Notes: a model not told the origin generated them from the letters alone. DNA of 64,000 nucleotides from Microbacterium paraoxydans (GCF_019056515.1 NZ_CP064873.1:2728001-2792000), one strand, 5' to 3'; counted from the first letter of the stretch, positions 50,311 through 59,392 are shown. Numbers and translations are program-made.

Positions 50311-51387
50311 ATGACGCGCTTCGGGATCGAGGAGGAGTTCCTCCTGCTCGATGAGGATTCGCTCGTCCCCGTCGCCCTCAGCGGTGACATCCTGGAGCGC
50401 ATCGGCGATGACGTCACCGCCGGACGCGTGACCACCGAGTACCTGGCCTCGCAGGTCGAGGCGCTCACCGACCCGGTGCGCACCGGCGCCGAGGCCGTCC
50501 AGGAGCTGACGGCGTTGCGCACGGCCATCGGGAGGCAGGCACGCGTCCGGCGCGCGATCGCGGCACCGACCGGCGCGCCGTTCACCACTCTCCGCTCGCC
50601 GCGCCTCTCGCCGTCGGCGCACTACGACGACGTCGCGCGACGGCTGGCGCACCTCACCCGCGAGCACGAGGTCAACGGCCTGCACGTGCACGTGGAGGTG
50701 CCGGACGAGGAGGAGCGGGTCCGTTCCCTGAATCGGCTTCGCGCGTGGCTGCCCCTGCTGCTCGCCCTCAGCACGAACAGCCCGTTCGGCAACGGTCTCG
50801 ACACGGGCTTCGCGAGCTGGCGGAGCATGCTCATCCGCCGACTCCCCTCGTCGTGGTGTCCGCCCCGGTTCGCCGACGTCGACGACTACCGCACGCGCGT
50901 GGACCAGCTCCTCGACCTCGGGACCATCGGCGAGGCGACCTCCCTCTCCTGGGCGGTGCGCCTCTCCGAGCGCTACCCGACCGTGGAGGCGCGCGTCGCG
51001 GACACGCAGCTCACCGCGGAGGACGCCGTCCTCTCCGCGCTGCTGACCCGCGGGATCGCCCTGTCGTCCGGGCAGCGGATCGTCGCCGATGAGACGGAGA
51101 CGATCGACGCGTCGATCTGGATGGCGTCGCGAGCCGGGATGACGGCCCGCCTCCTGGATCCGCTCACGGGCGAGATCGCCCCGGCCTGGACGGTGGCGGA
51201 GCACCTTCTCGACGACATCGGACCGGTGCTGGACGAGCTCGGCGATGCGGACGCGGTGCGGGCGGGCCTCGCCCGGATACGGGCCGACGGGACCGGCGCG
51301 GCACGGCAGCGTGCGGCGCACGCACGGGACGGGCTCCCCGCGCTCCGACGGCTCCTGCAGGAAGGTACCGGAACACCGCCTGACTGA
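50311..51387 (+). CDS. YbdK family carboxylate-amine ligase (GCS2-like)
   Basis: A 358-residue ATP-grasp-related ligase of the glutamate-cysteine ligase type 2 family. Blocks are FGIEEEFLLLDEDSLVPV at the start, HLTREHEVNGLHVHVEVPDEEERVRSLNRLRAWLPLLLALSTNSPFGNGLDTGFASWRSMLIRRLP and SARMVEAR-like YPTVEARVADTQL. YbdK homologues have weak GCS activity; actinobacteria make mycothiol, so the true product may differ. It starts five bases after the Rho_N stop, so it is probably in the same transcript. Confidence 0.87.
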   Translation: MTRFGIEEEFLLLDEDSLVPVALSGDILERIGDDVTAGRVTTEYLASQVEALTDPVRTGAEAVQELTALRTAIGRQARVRRAIAAPTGAPFTTLRSPRLSPSAHYDDVARRLAHLTREHEVNGLHVHVEVPDEEERVRSLNRLRAWLPLLLALSTNSPFGNGLDTGFASWRSMLIRRLPSSWCPPRFADVDDYRTRVDQLLDLGTIGEATSLSWAVRLSERYPTVEARVADTQLTAEDAVLSALLTRGIALSSGQRIVADETETIDASIWMASRAGMTARLLDPLTGEIAPAWTVAEHLLDDIGPVLDELGDADAVRAGLARIRADGTGAARQRAAHARDGLPALRRLLQEGTGTPPD

Positions 51388-51425
51388 CCGGCCCTCGCGT
51401 CCGTCGCCCGGAGTAGGGTCGGCCT

Positions 51426-52832
51426 GTGTCATCCTTCGCCCCGCTCCAGCGGCTCGTCATCGCGATCGCCGTGCTGGCCTCGTTCGTCACGTTCCTCGAC
51501 GGGACAGTGGTGAACGTCGCCCTTCCCGCCATCAGCGAGGAGCTCGGCGGCGGGATCACCACGCAGCAGTGGGTCGTCGACGCGTACCTCATCACCCTCA
51601 GCGCGCTGATCCTGCTCGCCGGCTCCCTGTCCGACGCCTACGGACGGGTGCTGGTGATGCGGATCGGCCTCATCGCCTTCGGCATCGCGTCCGTCGCGGT
51701 CGCCGCCGCGATCGACCCGCTCATGCTCATCGTGGCCCGCGGGGCCCAGGGGGCGGCCGGGGCCCTGCTCGTCCCCAGCTCCCTCGCGCTCATCACCGCG
51801 ACCATGCGCGGCGACCTGCAGGCGAGGGCCATCGGCGTCTGGACCGCCTTCACCACGGCCGCTCAACTGGTCGGTCCGCTGCTCGGCGGGCTCTTCGTCG
51901 ACTTCCTGTCCTGGCGCTTCGTCTTCCTCATCAACGTCCTCCCCATCGGGGTGACGCTGGTGCTGCTCGCCCGCCTGCATCTGCCGGAGCACCCGCGGGG
52001 CGTCCGCGTGGACTGGTGGAGCGGTGTACTGTGCGCGCTGGGGCTGGGCGCCATCGTCTTCGCCCTCATCGAGCAGCCGAACCTCGGGTGGGCCTCCCCC
52101 GCGATCTGGATCCCCGCCGTGGCCGGGGCCGCGCTCTTCGCCGTCTTCCTGTGGCGCCAGGGCCGCTCGGCCACGCCGCTCATGCCGCTCTGGCTGTTCC
52201 GGGTGCGCGACTTCGGGTGGGGCAACCTCGCCACGCTGTTCGTGTACGCCGCGCTCTCCCTCAACGGCTTCGTCGTCGGCGTCTACCTCCAGCAGGGGGC
52301 GGGACTGAGCGCGACGGCGGCGGGGCTCGCGAGCCTGCCGATGACGATCCTCATGATCCTGCTGAGCTCCCGTGCCGGCGGGTGGGCGGGGCGCTGGGGC
52401 CCGCGCATCTTCATGACCGTCGGGCCGCTGATCATGGCCGTCGGAGCGCTGATGCTGCTGACCGTGAACGCCGCCTTCGACTACTGGGCGCAGGTGCTCC
52501 CCGCCATGATCGTGATGGGCCTCGGCCTGTCGCTCACCGTCGCCCCGCTGACGGCCGCGATCCTCGGCGCCATCGATGAGAACCACTCCGGCATCGCCTC
52601 CGCCGTGAACAACGCCGTCTCCCGCGTCGCCGGTCTGCTCGTGGTCGCGATGCTGTCGACCATCGTCGGCGGCACCCTCGACCTCGGCGGGTTCCACAAC
52701 GCGGCCTGGGTCACGGCGGCGCTCCTCGTGCTCGGCGGCGTCGTGTCGTGGATCGGGATCCGCCGGAACCCCTCGGAGGCCGCGGCCCCGCCCGCCGACG
52801 CCCCCGCGCAGCCGACGCCTCAGCCGCGATGA
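51426..52832 (+). CDS. MFS transporter, DHA2 (14-helix) family
   Basis: A 468-residue major facilitator with the DHA2 pattern. Motif A-like LLAGSLSDAYGRVLVMRIG and motif C GPLLGGLFVDFLSWRFVFLINVLPIG are clear, with FLDGTVVNVALPAI in helix 1, which is typical for EmrB/QacA-like drug exporters. Fourteen helices are predicted. It likely exports toxic compounds with the proton gradient. GTG start at 51426. The stop overlaps the start of a lipoprotein gene (ATGA), an unusual partner. Confidence 0.9.
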   Translation: MSSFAPLQRLVIAIAVLASFVTFLDGTVVNVALPAISEELGGGITTQQWVVDAYLITLSALILLAGSLSDAYGRVLVMRIGLIAFGIASVAVAAAIDPLMLIVARGAQGAAGALLVPSSLALITATMRGDLQARAIGVWTAFTTAAQLVGPLLGGLFVDFLSWRFVFLINVLPIGVTLVLLARLHLPEHPRGVRVDWWSGVLCALGLGAIVFALIEQPNLGWASPAIWIPAVAGAALFAVFLWRQGRSATPLMPLWLFRVRDFGWGNLATLFVYAALSLNGFVVGVYLQQGAGLSATAAGLASLPMTILMILLSSRAGGWAGRWGPRIFMTVGPLIMAVGALMLLTVNAAFDYWAQVLPAMIVMGLGLSLTVAPLTAAILGAIDENHSGIASAVNNAVSRVAGLLVVAMLSTIVGGTLDLGGFHNAAWVTAALLVLGGVVSWIGIRRNPSEAAAPPADAPAQPTPQPR

Positions 52833-53698
52833 GCCTCCCCCGTCCCCCGCGCGGTCGAAGCAGCATACGCGTCTCCCTGGCGCCGGCGGCCCTCGTCGCG
52901 GTCGGGATCCTCGCCCTCTCCGCCTGCACCGCTCCGTCCGCTCTCCCCGCGGAGGGAACGGCGCCGTCGGCCGCGGTCGCGCTGCCTCCGACCGCCGCCC
53001 TCCCGGACTACCAGCTCGGCGGCGCGTACGATCCGGCCGAGGGTGTGGGCATCGTCGGGCGAGACCGCAGCGCGGAGCCGGCTGCCGGCCTCTATTCCGT
53101 CTGCTACGTCAACGGCTTCCAGACCCAGCCGGGCGAGCTCGCCGAGTGGCCCGATGGCCTGCTCCTGCACGACGGTGACGAGGTGGTCTTCGATCCCGAC
53201 TGGCCCGACGAGGCCCTCCTGGACACCACCAGCGCGGCACAGCGGTCCCGCATCGCCGAGATCGTGATCCCCTGGATCGAGGGCTGTGCGGACTCCGGCT
53301 TCCAGGCGGTCGAGTTCGACAACCTCGACTCGTTCTCGCGCGCGGACGGCGCCCTGACCCTGGACGACAACCTCGCCCTCGCAGAGCTCTTCGTCGACGC
53401 GGCGCACGGCGTCGGGCTCGCCGCCGGGCAGAAGAACGCGGCGGAACATGCGGACGCCCTGAAGGAGCGCGCGGGCTTCGACTTCGCCGTCACGGAGGAG
53501 TGCGCCGCCTACGCGGAGTGCGGCGCGTACACCGCGGTCTACGGGCCGCACGTGATCGACATCGAGTACACGGATCAGCTCCCTCGGCCGTTCGCGGAGC
53601 TGTGCGCCGACCCGGACACCCCGGCGTCGACAGTGCTCCGCGATCGCGACCTCGTCACTCCGGACGAGGAGGGGTACGTGTTCGCCGGGTGCCCGTGA
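52829..53698 (+). CDS. Endo-alpha-1,4-polygalactosaminidase-like lipoprotein (GH114 type)
   Basis: A 289-residue lipoprotein. The signal is SIRVSLAPAALVAVGILALSAC with a lipobox LSAC. The mature domain is a TIM-barrel of the GH114/TM1410 type: YQLGGAYDPAEGVGIVGRDRS, YSVCYVNGFQTQPGE, WIEGCADSGFQAVEFDNLDSFSRADG and GLAAGQKNAAEHADALKERAGFDFAVTEECAAYAECGAY. FDNLD and EEC hold the likely catalytic acids. Several cysteines may form disulfides outside the cell. It would cut galactosaminogalactan-like polymers, though that activity is not shown for bacteria like this. Confidence 0.82.
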   Translation: MSLPRPPRGRSSIRVSLAPAALVAVGILALSACTAPSALPAEGTAPSAAVALPPTAALPDYQLGGAYDPAEGVGIVGRDRSAEPAAGLYSVCYVNGFQTQPGELAEWPDGLLLHDGDEVVFDPDWPDEALLDTTSAAQRSRIAEIVIPWIEGCADSGFQAVEFDNLDSFSRADGALTLDDNLALAELFVDAAHGVGLAAGQKNAAEHADALKERAGFDFAVTEECAAYAECGAYTAVYGPHVIDIEYTDQLPRPFAELCADPDTPASTVLRDRDLVTPDEEGYVFAGCP

Positions 53699-53731
53699 CG
53701 GCGGGCGCGCTTGCCTGCCGAGCGCCTCGGC

Positions 53732-53743
53732 GTCAAGTCCCTG
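53732..53743 (+). promoter_or_regulatory. GTCAA-type motif before the haem-oxygenase-like gene
   Basis: GTCAAGTCCCTG lies 60 bp before the ATG at 53803, with GGGTGAGGATGCG about 20 bases after it as a possible -10 region. Confidence 0.45.
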
Positions 53744-53802
53744 GTGGTCTCCGCTCGCGCGGGTGAGGATGCGGGTGATCGATCCGATGGGAGCCCCTCC
53801 TC

Positions 53803-54849
53803 ATGACCGTTTCCACCCTCGACGCCGACACCGCCGTCGCCTTCTCGCCGCGCGGCCCCCTGTCGAGCGCCGCCCTCGGTGTCCTCACGGGTCGCGGTGA
53901 CGACGCCGCCACCCTCCCCGATCTCGCCGCCACAGCCGTCGCCGCGAGCGACGACGTGGTCAGGGACGACGACATCCAGCTCGCCCTGTTCGTCCTCTAC
54001 GCGTCCTCCTACGGCTCGCTTCCGCAGCTGGATGCGAGTCTCGAGTGGGACGCCGGGGTGGTCACGGCACGCCGTATCCTCGAGGACGCCTTCGAGGCCG
54101 CACTGCGTGACACCATGCCGGTGCCCGAGCTTCCCGAACCCACGGTCGACGCCGTGGGTCGCGCCCTGTTCGCCCTCGCTGCCGCGGACACCGGCCCCAG
54201 CCTGTCGCGCCACATCGCCAGGAAGGCCACCCGTGAGCAGGCCGAGGAGTCACTGATCCTGCGGTCGGTGTACACGCTGCGGGAGGCCGATCCGCATTCG
54301 TGGGCGATTCCGCGGCTGACCGGGCGCCCCAAGGCCGCGCTCGTGGAGATCCAGTCGGACGAGTACGGCGGCGGCCGCCCGCAGCGGGTGCATGCGGAGC
54401 TCTACGCCCGAGCGCTGCGCGCCGCAGGACTCGACGACACGTACGGCGCCTATGTCGACGACGCCCCGGCGATCACACTCGCCTCGCACAACATGATGAG
54501 CTTGTTCGGACTCAACCGCCGGCTCGTCGGCGCCATCGTCGGCCACCTCGCCGCCTACGAGATGACCTCGTCGATCCCCTGCCGGTTCTACGCCGACGGC
54601 CTGCACCGGCTGGGGTTCGCCGACGAGGTCGCCGCGTACTTCGAGGAGCATGTGGAGGCCGACGCGGTACACGAGCAGATCGCCGCCCGTGACCTCGCGG
54701 GCAGCCTCGCCGAGGACCGTCCGGAACTGCTGGCGGACATCCTGTTCGGCGCGGCCGCGTGCCTCACGGTCGACGGCTGGGCCGGAGCCCACACCCTCGA
54801 CGCCTGGACCGAGGGCCGCTCGGCACTGCGGGAGAGGACGACCGCATGA
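53803..54849 (+). CDS. Iron-containing redox enzyme, haem-oxygenase-like fold
   Basis: A 348-residue all-alpha protein of the haem-oxygenase-like di-iron family. Candidate metal ligands are E in EIQSDEYGGGRPQRVHAELYARAL (DEYGxGxxxxxHxxLY, the family hallmark) and H/E/D in YFEEHVEADAVHEQIAARDLAGSLAEDRPELLADILFGA, near the C-terminus. It probably oxidises a small acid or amine with O2, as UndA or SznF relatives do; substrate unknown. Coupled to a CDGSH Fe-S protein by an ATGA overlap, a pairing that suggests electron supply. A stress-type GTCAA motif lies upstream. Confidence 0.85.
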   Translation: MTVSTLDADTAVAFSPRGPLSSAALGVLTGRGDDAATLPDLAATAVAASDDVVRDDDIQLALFVLYASSYGSLPQLDASLEWDAGVVTARRILEDAFEAALRDTMPVPELPEPTVDAVGRALFALAAADTGPSLSRHIARKATREQAEESLILRSVYTLREADPHSWAIPRLTGRPKAALVEIQSDEYGGGRPQRVHAELYARALRAAGLDDTYGAYVDDAPAITLASHNMMSLFGLNRRLVGAIVGHLAAYEMTSSIPCRFYADGLHRLGFADEVAAYFEEHVEADAVHEQIAARDLAGSLAEDRPELLADILFGAAACLTVDGWAGAHTLDAWTEGRSALRERTTA

Positions 54850-55052
54850 GCGGCCGGGACGAACCGGTCACGGTCACCGCGTACCCCGACGGCCCGCTGC
54901 TCGTGCGCGGTGAGATCGAGCTGCACGCGAGCGACGGCACGGTGATCGACCCGCGCCGACGCACCGTGGCCCTGTGCCGCTGCGGGCTCTCCGCGCTCAA
55001 GCCCTTCTGCGACGGCACGCACAAGGCGGCCGGCTTCCGCACCGAGGACTGA
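54846..55052 (+). CDS. CDGSH iron-sulfur domain protein
   Basis: A 68-residue protein with one CDGSH-type [2Fe-2S] site: CRCGLSALKPFCDGTHKAAGF, that is C-x-C...C-D-G-T-H with three Cys and one His as ligands (Thr replaces Ser). Upstream strands (VTVTAYPDGPLLVRGEIELHASDGTVI) complete the fold. It carries electrons and likely serves the redox enzyme encoded just before it, with overlapping start and stop. Confidence 0.92.
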   Translation: MSGRDEPVTVTAYPDGPLLVRGEIELHASDGTVIDPRRRTVALCRCGLSALKPFCDGTHKAAGFRTED

Positions 55053-55058
55053 GCGGGG

Positions 55059-55838
55059 TCAACCCTCCGGCCAGTAGTGACTGTCGGGGACGGCACGCGC
55101 ACCGAAGATCGCCTGCCCGACCCGCACGCACGTCGCCCCCTCCTCGACGGCGATCTCATAGTCTCCGGACATGCCCATCGAGAGGGCGCCGTCGCCGATG
55201 AGCTCGGGGGTCTCCTCGCGCGCCCTGTCCCGAAGAGTGCGCAGCAGCGCGAAGCACTCCCGCACCCGGGCGTCGTCCGGTGTGAGCAGCGCGAGCGTCA
55301 TCAGCCCGCGGACACGGAGGGCACCGTAGGACGGCAGGGCCTTCAGGAAGCCCGGAAGCTCGTCGGGCGGCATCCCGAACTTCGAGTCCTCGGCCGAGGT
55401 GTTCACCTGCACGTACACGTCGAGGCTGCGCCCTGCGGCCTGCAGGCGCCGGTCCAGGGCTTCGGCGACCCGGAGCCGGTCGAGCGCCTGGAACTCCGCG
55501 GCGAACGAGGCGACGTCCCTGGCCTTGTTCGTCTGCAGATGGCCGATGACCACCCAGTCCACGTCGAGATCGGCCGTCTCCCGGTTCTTCCGCACGGCTT
55601 CCTGCACCTTGTTCTCCCCGAGGCGACGCAGCCCCGCGCCGATGGCCACCCGCACCCGCTCGGTCGGGACGGTCTTGCTCACCGGGAGCAGGTGCACCGC
55701 ACCGGGTTCCCGTCCCGCACGCTCGGCGGCGGCGTCGATACGGGCGCGGACGGCGGCGAGGTTGGCACGGAAATCCGCGGCGGTGACGGCCGTCGGGTAG
55801 CGCGCGGCGCCGTCTCCGACAGGCTCAGACTTTGACAT
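55059..55838 (-). CDS. YggS/PROSC family PLP homeostasis protein
   Basis: A 259-residue PLP-binding TIM-barrel protein. The PLP Lys is in LLPVSKTVPTERV, followed by LGENKVQEA, DWVVIGHLQTNKA, VYVQVNTSAEDSKFGMP, RGLMTLA and ALSMGMSGDYEIAVEEGATCVRVGQAIFG. It buffers PLP and helps amino-acid balance. The ATG at 55838 lies inside an operator at 55831-55846; TAGATT seven bases before it can be a -10, so the mRNA may be leaderless. The start (SKSEPVGDG) includes 12 bases shared with the dispersed repeat. In other actinobacteria yggS lies near sepF, but not here. Confidence 0.93.
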   Translation of the reverse strand: MSKSEPVGDGAARYPTAVTAADFRANLAAVRARIDAAAERAGREPGAVHLLPVSKTVPTERVRVAIGAGLRRLGENKVQEAVRKNRETADLDVDWVVIGHLQTNKARDVASFAAEFQALDRLRVAEALDRRLQAAGRSLDVYVQVNTSAEDSKFGMPPDELPGFLKALPSYGALRVRGLMTLALLTPDDARVRECFALLRTLRDRAREETPELIGDGALSMGMSGDYEIAVEEGATCVRVGQAIFGARAVPDSHYWPEG

Positions 55839-55860
55839 AGGTCAAAATCTAACATAGCTT
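55831..55860. promoter_or_regulatory. MocR-type operator A and gabT promoter
   Basis: TTTGACATAGGTCAAA (55831-55846) is a TTTGAC-N4-GTCAAA inverted repeat. On the + strand TTGACA (55832-55837) is 17 bp from TAGCTT (55855-55860), an excellent -35/-10 pair for the aminotransferase. On the minus strand the yggS start codon lies inside the site. Confidence 0.8.
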
Positions 55861-55911
55861 CGGGACCACGTCGCGCGCCCGCCGACACCCCCTTCGCGAA
55901 GGAGCCCTCTC

Positions 55912-57255
55912 ATGTCCGCACCCGGCCTGTTCTCCGACACCGCACTGACGGCTCCGCGCCTGCGCACCGAGATCCCAGGGCCGCGGAGCCGGGCGCTCCA
56001 CGAGCGCCGGCGACGGGTCGTCCCCCGCGGCGTCGGCAGCGTGCTCCCCGTCTACATCGAGCACGCCGACGGCCCCTGGGTCACCGACGTCGACGGCAAC
56101 CGCTTCCTCGACCTCGGCAGCGGCATCGGCGTGACGACGATCGGCCACACCAACCTCGCCGCCGTCACCGCCGCGGCCGAGCAGCTCGATCGGGTCACGC
56201 ATACGCTCTTCACCGTCACCCCGTACGAGGGCTACGTGCGCCTCGCGGAGCTGCTCGCGGAGAAGGTGCCCGGCACCCACGAGACCCGCACGGCCTTCGC
56301 GAACTCCGGCGCCGAAGCCGTCGAGAACGCGGTGAAGATCGCCCGGAGACACACGGGACGGCGCGCTGTCGCCGCCCTCGACCACGCGTTCCACGGGCGC
56401 ACCAACCTCGCGCTCGCCATGAACCACAAGGCGGCGCCGTACGGAACCGGGTTCGGCCCGTTCGCTCCCGACATCCACCGTGTCCCCAATTCCTATCCCT
56501 ACCGGGACGGCCTCGACGGGACGGAGGCCGCGGCGCGCACGATCGCCCATCTCGAACAGCGCATCGGCGTCCACGACCTCGCCGCCGTCATCGCCGAGCC
56601 CGTCCAGGGCGAGGGCGGCTTCGTCGTCCCTGCCGCGGGCTACCTGCCGACCCTGCAGGAGTGGTGCACGCGGAACGGCGTGGTGTTCATCGCCGACGAG
56701 ATCCAGACGGGCCTCGGGCGCACCGGGACATGGTTCGCGAGCACGCACTTCGACCTCGTTCCGGACCTCGTGCTCACGGCGAAGGGCATCGCCGGCGGGT
56801 TGCCCCTGGCCGGGGTGACCGGTCGCGCCGAGATCATGGACGCACCCGACCCGGGCGGCCTCGGCGGCACGTTCGGCGGAAACCCAGTCTCGATCGCCGC
56901 CGCCCTCGCGGTGTTCGACGAGCTGGAGCACGGGACCTTCTTCGCGGACGCCCGGCGGATCGGCGCGCACCTGTCCGCGCGGCTCGAGGGCCTGCGCGCC
57001 CGTCACGCCGTGATCGGCGACGTCCGCGGGATTGGTGCCATGCAGGCCTTCGAGCTGAGCACCCCTGGCACGACGCGACCGCTGGCCGGGGCCGCCTCCA
57101 TGGTCGCGGAGTTCGCCGCCCAGCGCGGGATCCTGCTGCTCACCGCGGGCAGCGACGGCAACGTGATCCGCTTCCTGCCGACACTCACGACGACGGACGA
57201 GCAGCTCGACGTCGCGGTGGACGTCATCGACGAGGCCCTCAGCGCGCTCCGCTGA
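55912..57255 (+). CDS. gabT: Class III aminotransferase, 4-aminobutyrate type
   Basis: A 447-residue PLP aminotransferase. Motifs are [47 protein letters not shown] (PLP phosphate), [56 protein letters not shown] (Asp to PLP) and the Schiff-base Lys in [14 protein letters not shown]. It matches GABA aminotransferases well, though other omega-amino donors are possible. No gabD is nearby. Promoter and operator at 55831-55860; AAGGAG before the ATG. Its end overlaps the convergent HAD gene by 17 bases. Confidence 0.9.
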   Translation: MSAPGLFSDTALTAPRLRTEIPGPRSRALHERRRRVVPRGVGSVLPVYIEHADGPWVTDVDGNRFLDLGSGIGVTTIGHTNLAAVTAAAEQLDRVTHTLFTVTPYEGYVRLAELLAEKVPGTHETRTAFANSGAEAVENAVKIARRHTGRRAVAALDHAFHGRTNLALAMNHKAAPYGTGFGPFAPDIHRVPNSYPYRDGLDGTEAAARTIAHLEQRIGVHDLAAVIAEPVQGEGGFVVPAAGYLPTLQEWCTRNGVVFIADEIQTGLGRTGTWFASTHFDLVPDLVLTAKGIAGGLPLAGVTGRAEIMDAPDPGGLGGTFGGNPVSIAAALAVFDELEHGTFFADARRIGAHLSARLEGLRARHAVIGDVRGIGAMQAFELSTPGTTRPLAGAASMVAEFAAQRGILLLTAGSDGNVIRFLPTLTTTDEQLDVAVDVIDEALSALR

Positions 57256-57919
57256 GCACTTGCAGGCACAGCGCCTCGCCGCTCCAGCGCACGCGGGCGA
57301 GGTCGTGCACGATCAGGTCGGGGTGGGCCGCCGCAGAGCTGGCGCCCACTCCGACCACGAGCCCCGCGCCTGCCGCCCGCGCCGCACGGATCCCCGGTGC
57401 CGAGTCCTCGAAGACCACGCAGTCCCGCGGGTCCCGCCCGAGCAGACGCGCGGCGCGGAGGTAGGGGTCGGGAGCGGGCTTGCCGCGGTCCACGTCTTCG
57501 GCGGCGACGAGCAGGGCGGGTGCCGGGATGCCCGCACCCCGCATCCGCGCGGTCGCGACCGCCCTGTTGCTGCTCGTCGCAACCGCCCAGAGCTCGGACG
57601 GCAGCGCAGCGAGCAGGGCAGCGGCCCCCGGGATCCCGGTGGTCGCCGGGGCGACGGCGAGCTCTCGCGCGAGGAGATCGACGGTCGCCTCGGCGGCCCG
57701 CTCCGACCCGACGATCGCCGCGACCACCTCACTCGGTCGCATGCCGTGCGGGGCGTCTCGGAGGAAGTCGAATCCCGGGGCGTACCGGCGGGCCCAGGCG
57801 TCCCACGCGATCGCCGCCGAGGGGACCGAATCCACCAGCACGCCATCGCAGTCGAACAGGACCCCCGCGGCGTGCACGATCACTTCGGAGCCCTGAACCT
57901 CCTGTGCTATTTTTGGCAT
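57239..57919 (-). CDS. HAD family phosphatase
   Basis: A 226-residue HAD (IA subclass) hydrolase. Motif I is [17 protein letters not shown], motif [12 protein letters not shown], motif III Lys in [12 protein letters not shown] and motif [19 protein letters not shown], close to beta-phosphoglucomutase or sugar-phosphate phosphatases. Substrate unknown; a PLP or phospho-sugar phosphatase would fit its regulon partners. The ATG at 57919 lies inside operator B (57912-57927), with TAGATT six bases before it as a possible -10, so the transcript may be leaderless, as for yggS. Confidence 0.88.
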   Translation of the reverse strand: MPKIAQEVQGSEVIVHAAGVLFDCDGVLVDSVPSAAIAWDAWARRYAPGFDFLRDAPHGMRPSEVVAAIVGSERAAEATVDLLARELAVAPATTGIPGAAALLAALPSELWAVATSSNRAVATARMRGAGIPAPALLVAAEDVDRGKPAPDPYLRAARLLGRDPRDCVVFEDSAPGIRAARAAGAGLVVGVGASSAAAHPDLIVHDLARVRWSGEALCLQVLSGAR

Positions 57920-57927
57920 AGGTCAAA
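57912..57927. promoter_or_regulatory. MocR-type operator B
   Basis: TTTGGCATAGGTCAAA differs from operator A by one base. It sits between the HAD gene (its start codon is inside the site) and the amidotransferase gene at 57946. Confidence 0.78.
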
Positions 57928-57945
57928 TCTATCCGAGGAGAGTGC

Positions 57946-58659
57946 ATGTCCGCGTCCCGCACGCCCCGCACGGCCGTCGCCGTTCGCCACGTCCCCTTCG
58001 AAGACCTCGGGATCCTCGCTCCTCTGCTGGCGGAGCGCGGTCACGAGACCACCCTCCTCGATGCCGGCATCGACGAACTCGACGCAGACGCCGTCGCCGG
58101 AGCCGACCTACTCATCGTCCTCGGCGGTCCGATCGGGGTGTACGACGACGATCGCTACCCGTTCCTGCGCTCCTCGAAGGCCGCCGTCGCGGCGCGACTC
58201 GACAGCGGCGGCGCCACGCTCGGCGTCTGCCTCGGCGCGCAGCTCCTCGCCGAGTCCCTGGGCGCAGCGGTCCGGCCGACCGGCGCGGTCGAGATCGGCT
58301 TCGGTCCGCTCACGCTGACGCCCGAGGGCCGGGAGTCGGTCCTGGCCCCGCTCGACGGCGAGCCGGTGCTGCACTGGCATGGGGACGAGTTCGCGATCCC
58401 CGCCGGGGCGCAGTCCCTGGCGCACACGCCCGGCTTCCCGCATCAGGCCTTCGCGGTGGGGCGCACTCTCGGCCTTCAGTTCCACCTGGAAGCCGACCAC
58501 CGCACGATCGAGCGCTGGCTCATCGGCCACGCCCACGAACTGCATCACAACGGCATCGACCCGCGGGTGATCCGGGAGCAGGCACGCGCCCTCGGCCCCC
58601 GGCTCGAGACGCTCGCCACCCGCGTCCTCACCGACTGGCTGGATGCGGTCGAGGCCTAG
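57946..58659 (+). CDS. Class I glutamine amidotransferase (GMP-synthase-like)
   Basis: A 237-residue enzyme with a complete triad: Cys in TLGVCLGAQLLAESLG near residue 90 and His-x-Glu in LQFHLEADHRTIERW near residue 180. It is close to stand-alone GMP-synthase-type amidotransferases and gamma-glutamyl hydrolases such as PuuD by fold. HWHGDEFAIPAGAQSLAHTPGFPHQAF is also typical. The ATG at 57946 follows GAGGAGAGTGC. It shares operator B with the divergent HAD gene, so it belongs to the MocR-controlled set. A gamma-glutamyl-amine role would suit the GABA aminotransferase nearby, but this is inference. Confidence 0.88.
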   Translation: MSASRTPRTAVAVRHVPFEDLGILAPLLAERGHETTLLDAGIDELDADAVAGADLLIVLGGPIGVYDDDRYPFLRSSKAAVAARLDSGGATLGVCLGAQLLAESLGAAVRPTGAVEIGFGPLTLTPEGRESVLAPLDGEPVLHWHGDEFAIPAGAQSLAHTPGFPHQAFAVGRTLGLQFHLEADHRTIERWLIGHAHELHHNGIDPRVIREQARALGPRLETLATRVLTDWLDAVEA

Positions 58660-58680
58660 CGAGCCGGCCGGGGCAGCGGA

Positions 58681-58711
58681 AGAGGCCGGACCCCCAGCGA
58701 ATCCGGCCTCT
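58681..58711. terminator. Bidirectional hairpin between convergent genes
   Basis: AGAGGCCGGA (58681-58690) pairs perfectly with TCCGGCCTCT (58702-58711) around an 11-base loop. It lies 21 bases after the amidotransferase stop and 13 after the AhpD-like gene stop, so it can end both. Confidence 0.72.
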
Positions 58712-58724
58712 GCTCCCCTCGACC

Positions 58725-59270
58725 TCAGGCGGCGCGACGCAGCGGCACCGTCGGGAAGTCGATCGGCACGTCGAGCGCGATGTTCACGTAGTTCGTGAAG
58801 AGGTTCAGCGCGACCTGGCCGATGGTCTCGACGATCTGCTCGTCGTTCCAGCCGTGCGCGCGGAGGGCGTCGACATCGGCCGAGGTCACCTGGCCGCGCT
58901 CGTCGACGAGCTTGAGCGCGAAGGCCAACAGCGCCGCGGTGCGCGGGTCGTCGGAGGTGCCTTCCTGCGCCTCGGCGAGGACCTCGGTCGAGAGGCCGGC
59001 CTTCTTGCCGAGCGCGGTGTGCGCGGCGAGGCAGTAGCCGCACGAGTTGCGGTTCGCGACGGCGACGGCGATCTGCTCACCCAGGGCCGCACCGAGCGTG
59101 CCCCCACCGTAGGCGCCGAACGCGCTCCACATGCTGGTCAGGGCCGCAGGCGAGTTCGCGACCGCGCGGAACATGGCGGGGACGGCGCCGAAGGCGGAGT
59201 CGATCTGCTCGAGCTGGTCCTTGACGGGGCCGGTGGCGGTCTCACGGTCGACGAGAGGGACGTTGGGCAT
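58725..59270 (-). CDS. Carboxymuconolactone decarboxylase / AhpD-like protein
   Basis: A 181-residue all-alpha protein of the CMD/AhpD family. The redox motif is NRNSCGYCLAAHTALGKKAGL, with CxxC and the following His in the proton-relay position, as in AhpD-type peroxidases. The C-terminal NYVNIALDVPIDFPTVPL is typical for the subgroup. It likely reduces organic peroxides using its Cys pair. The ATG at 59270 follows AAAGGAGCATCCC. It is divergent from an AraC regulator, its likely controller. Confidence 0.88.
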   Translation of the reverse strand: MPNVPLVDRETATGPVKDQLEQIDSAFGAVPAMFRAVANSPAALTSMWSAFGAYGGGTLGAALGEQIAVAVANRNSCGYCLAAHTALGKKAGLSTEVLAEAQEGTSDDPRTAALLAFALKLVDERGQVTSADVDALRAHGWNDEQIVETIGQVALNLFTNYVNIALDVPIDFPTVPLRRAA

Positions 59271-59338
59271 GGGATGCTCCTTTGTTTCGAGACGAGCCGG
59301 GTTCGGCTTCCCCTTCAGTCTTCCGCGGCAGTGAGTAC

Positions 59339-59348
59339 GATACGTATC
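59339..59348. promoter_or_regulatory. GATACGTATC palindrome in the divergent ahpD/araC gap
   Basis: A perfect 10-bp palindrome (59339-59348) lies in an A+T-rich stretch 69 bp before the AhpD-like gene and 45 bp before the AraC gene. It may be an operator or a shared promoter region. Confidence 0.4.
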
Positions 59349-59392
59349 ATTTGATCTTGCTTTCATGACACATCGTCCAGAAGAATGGAGGA

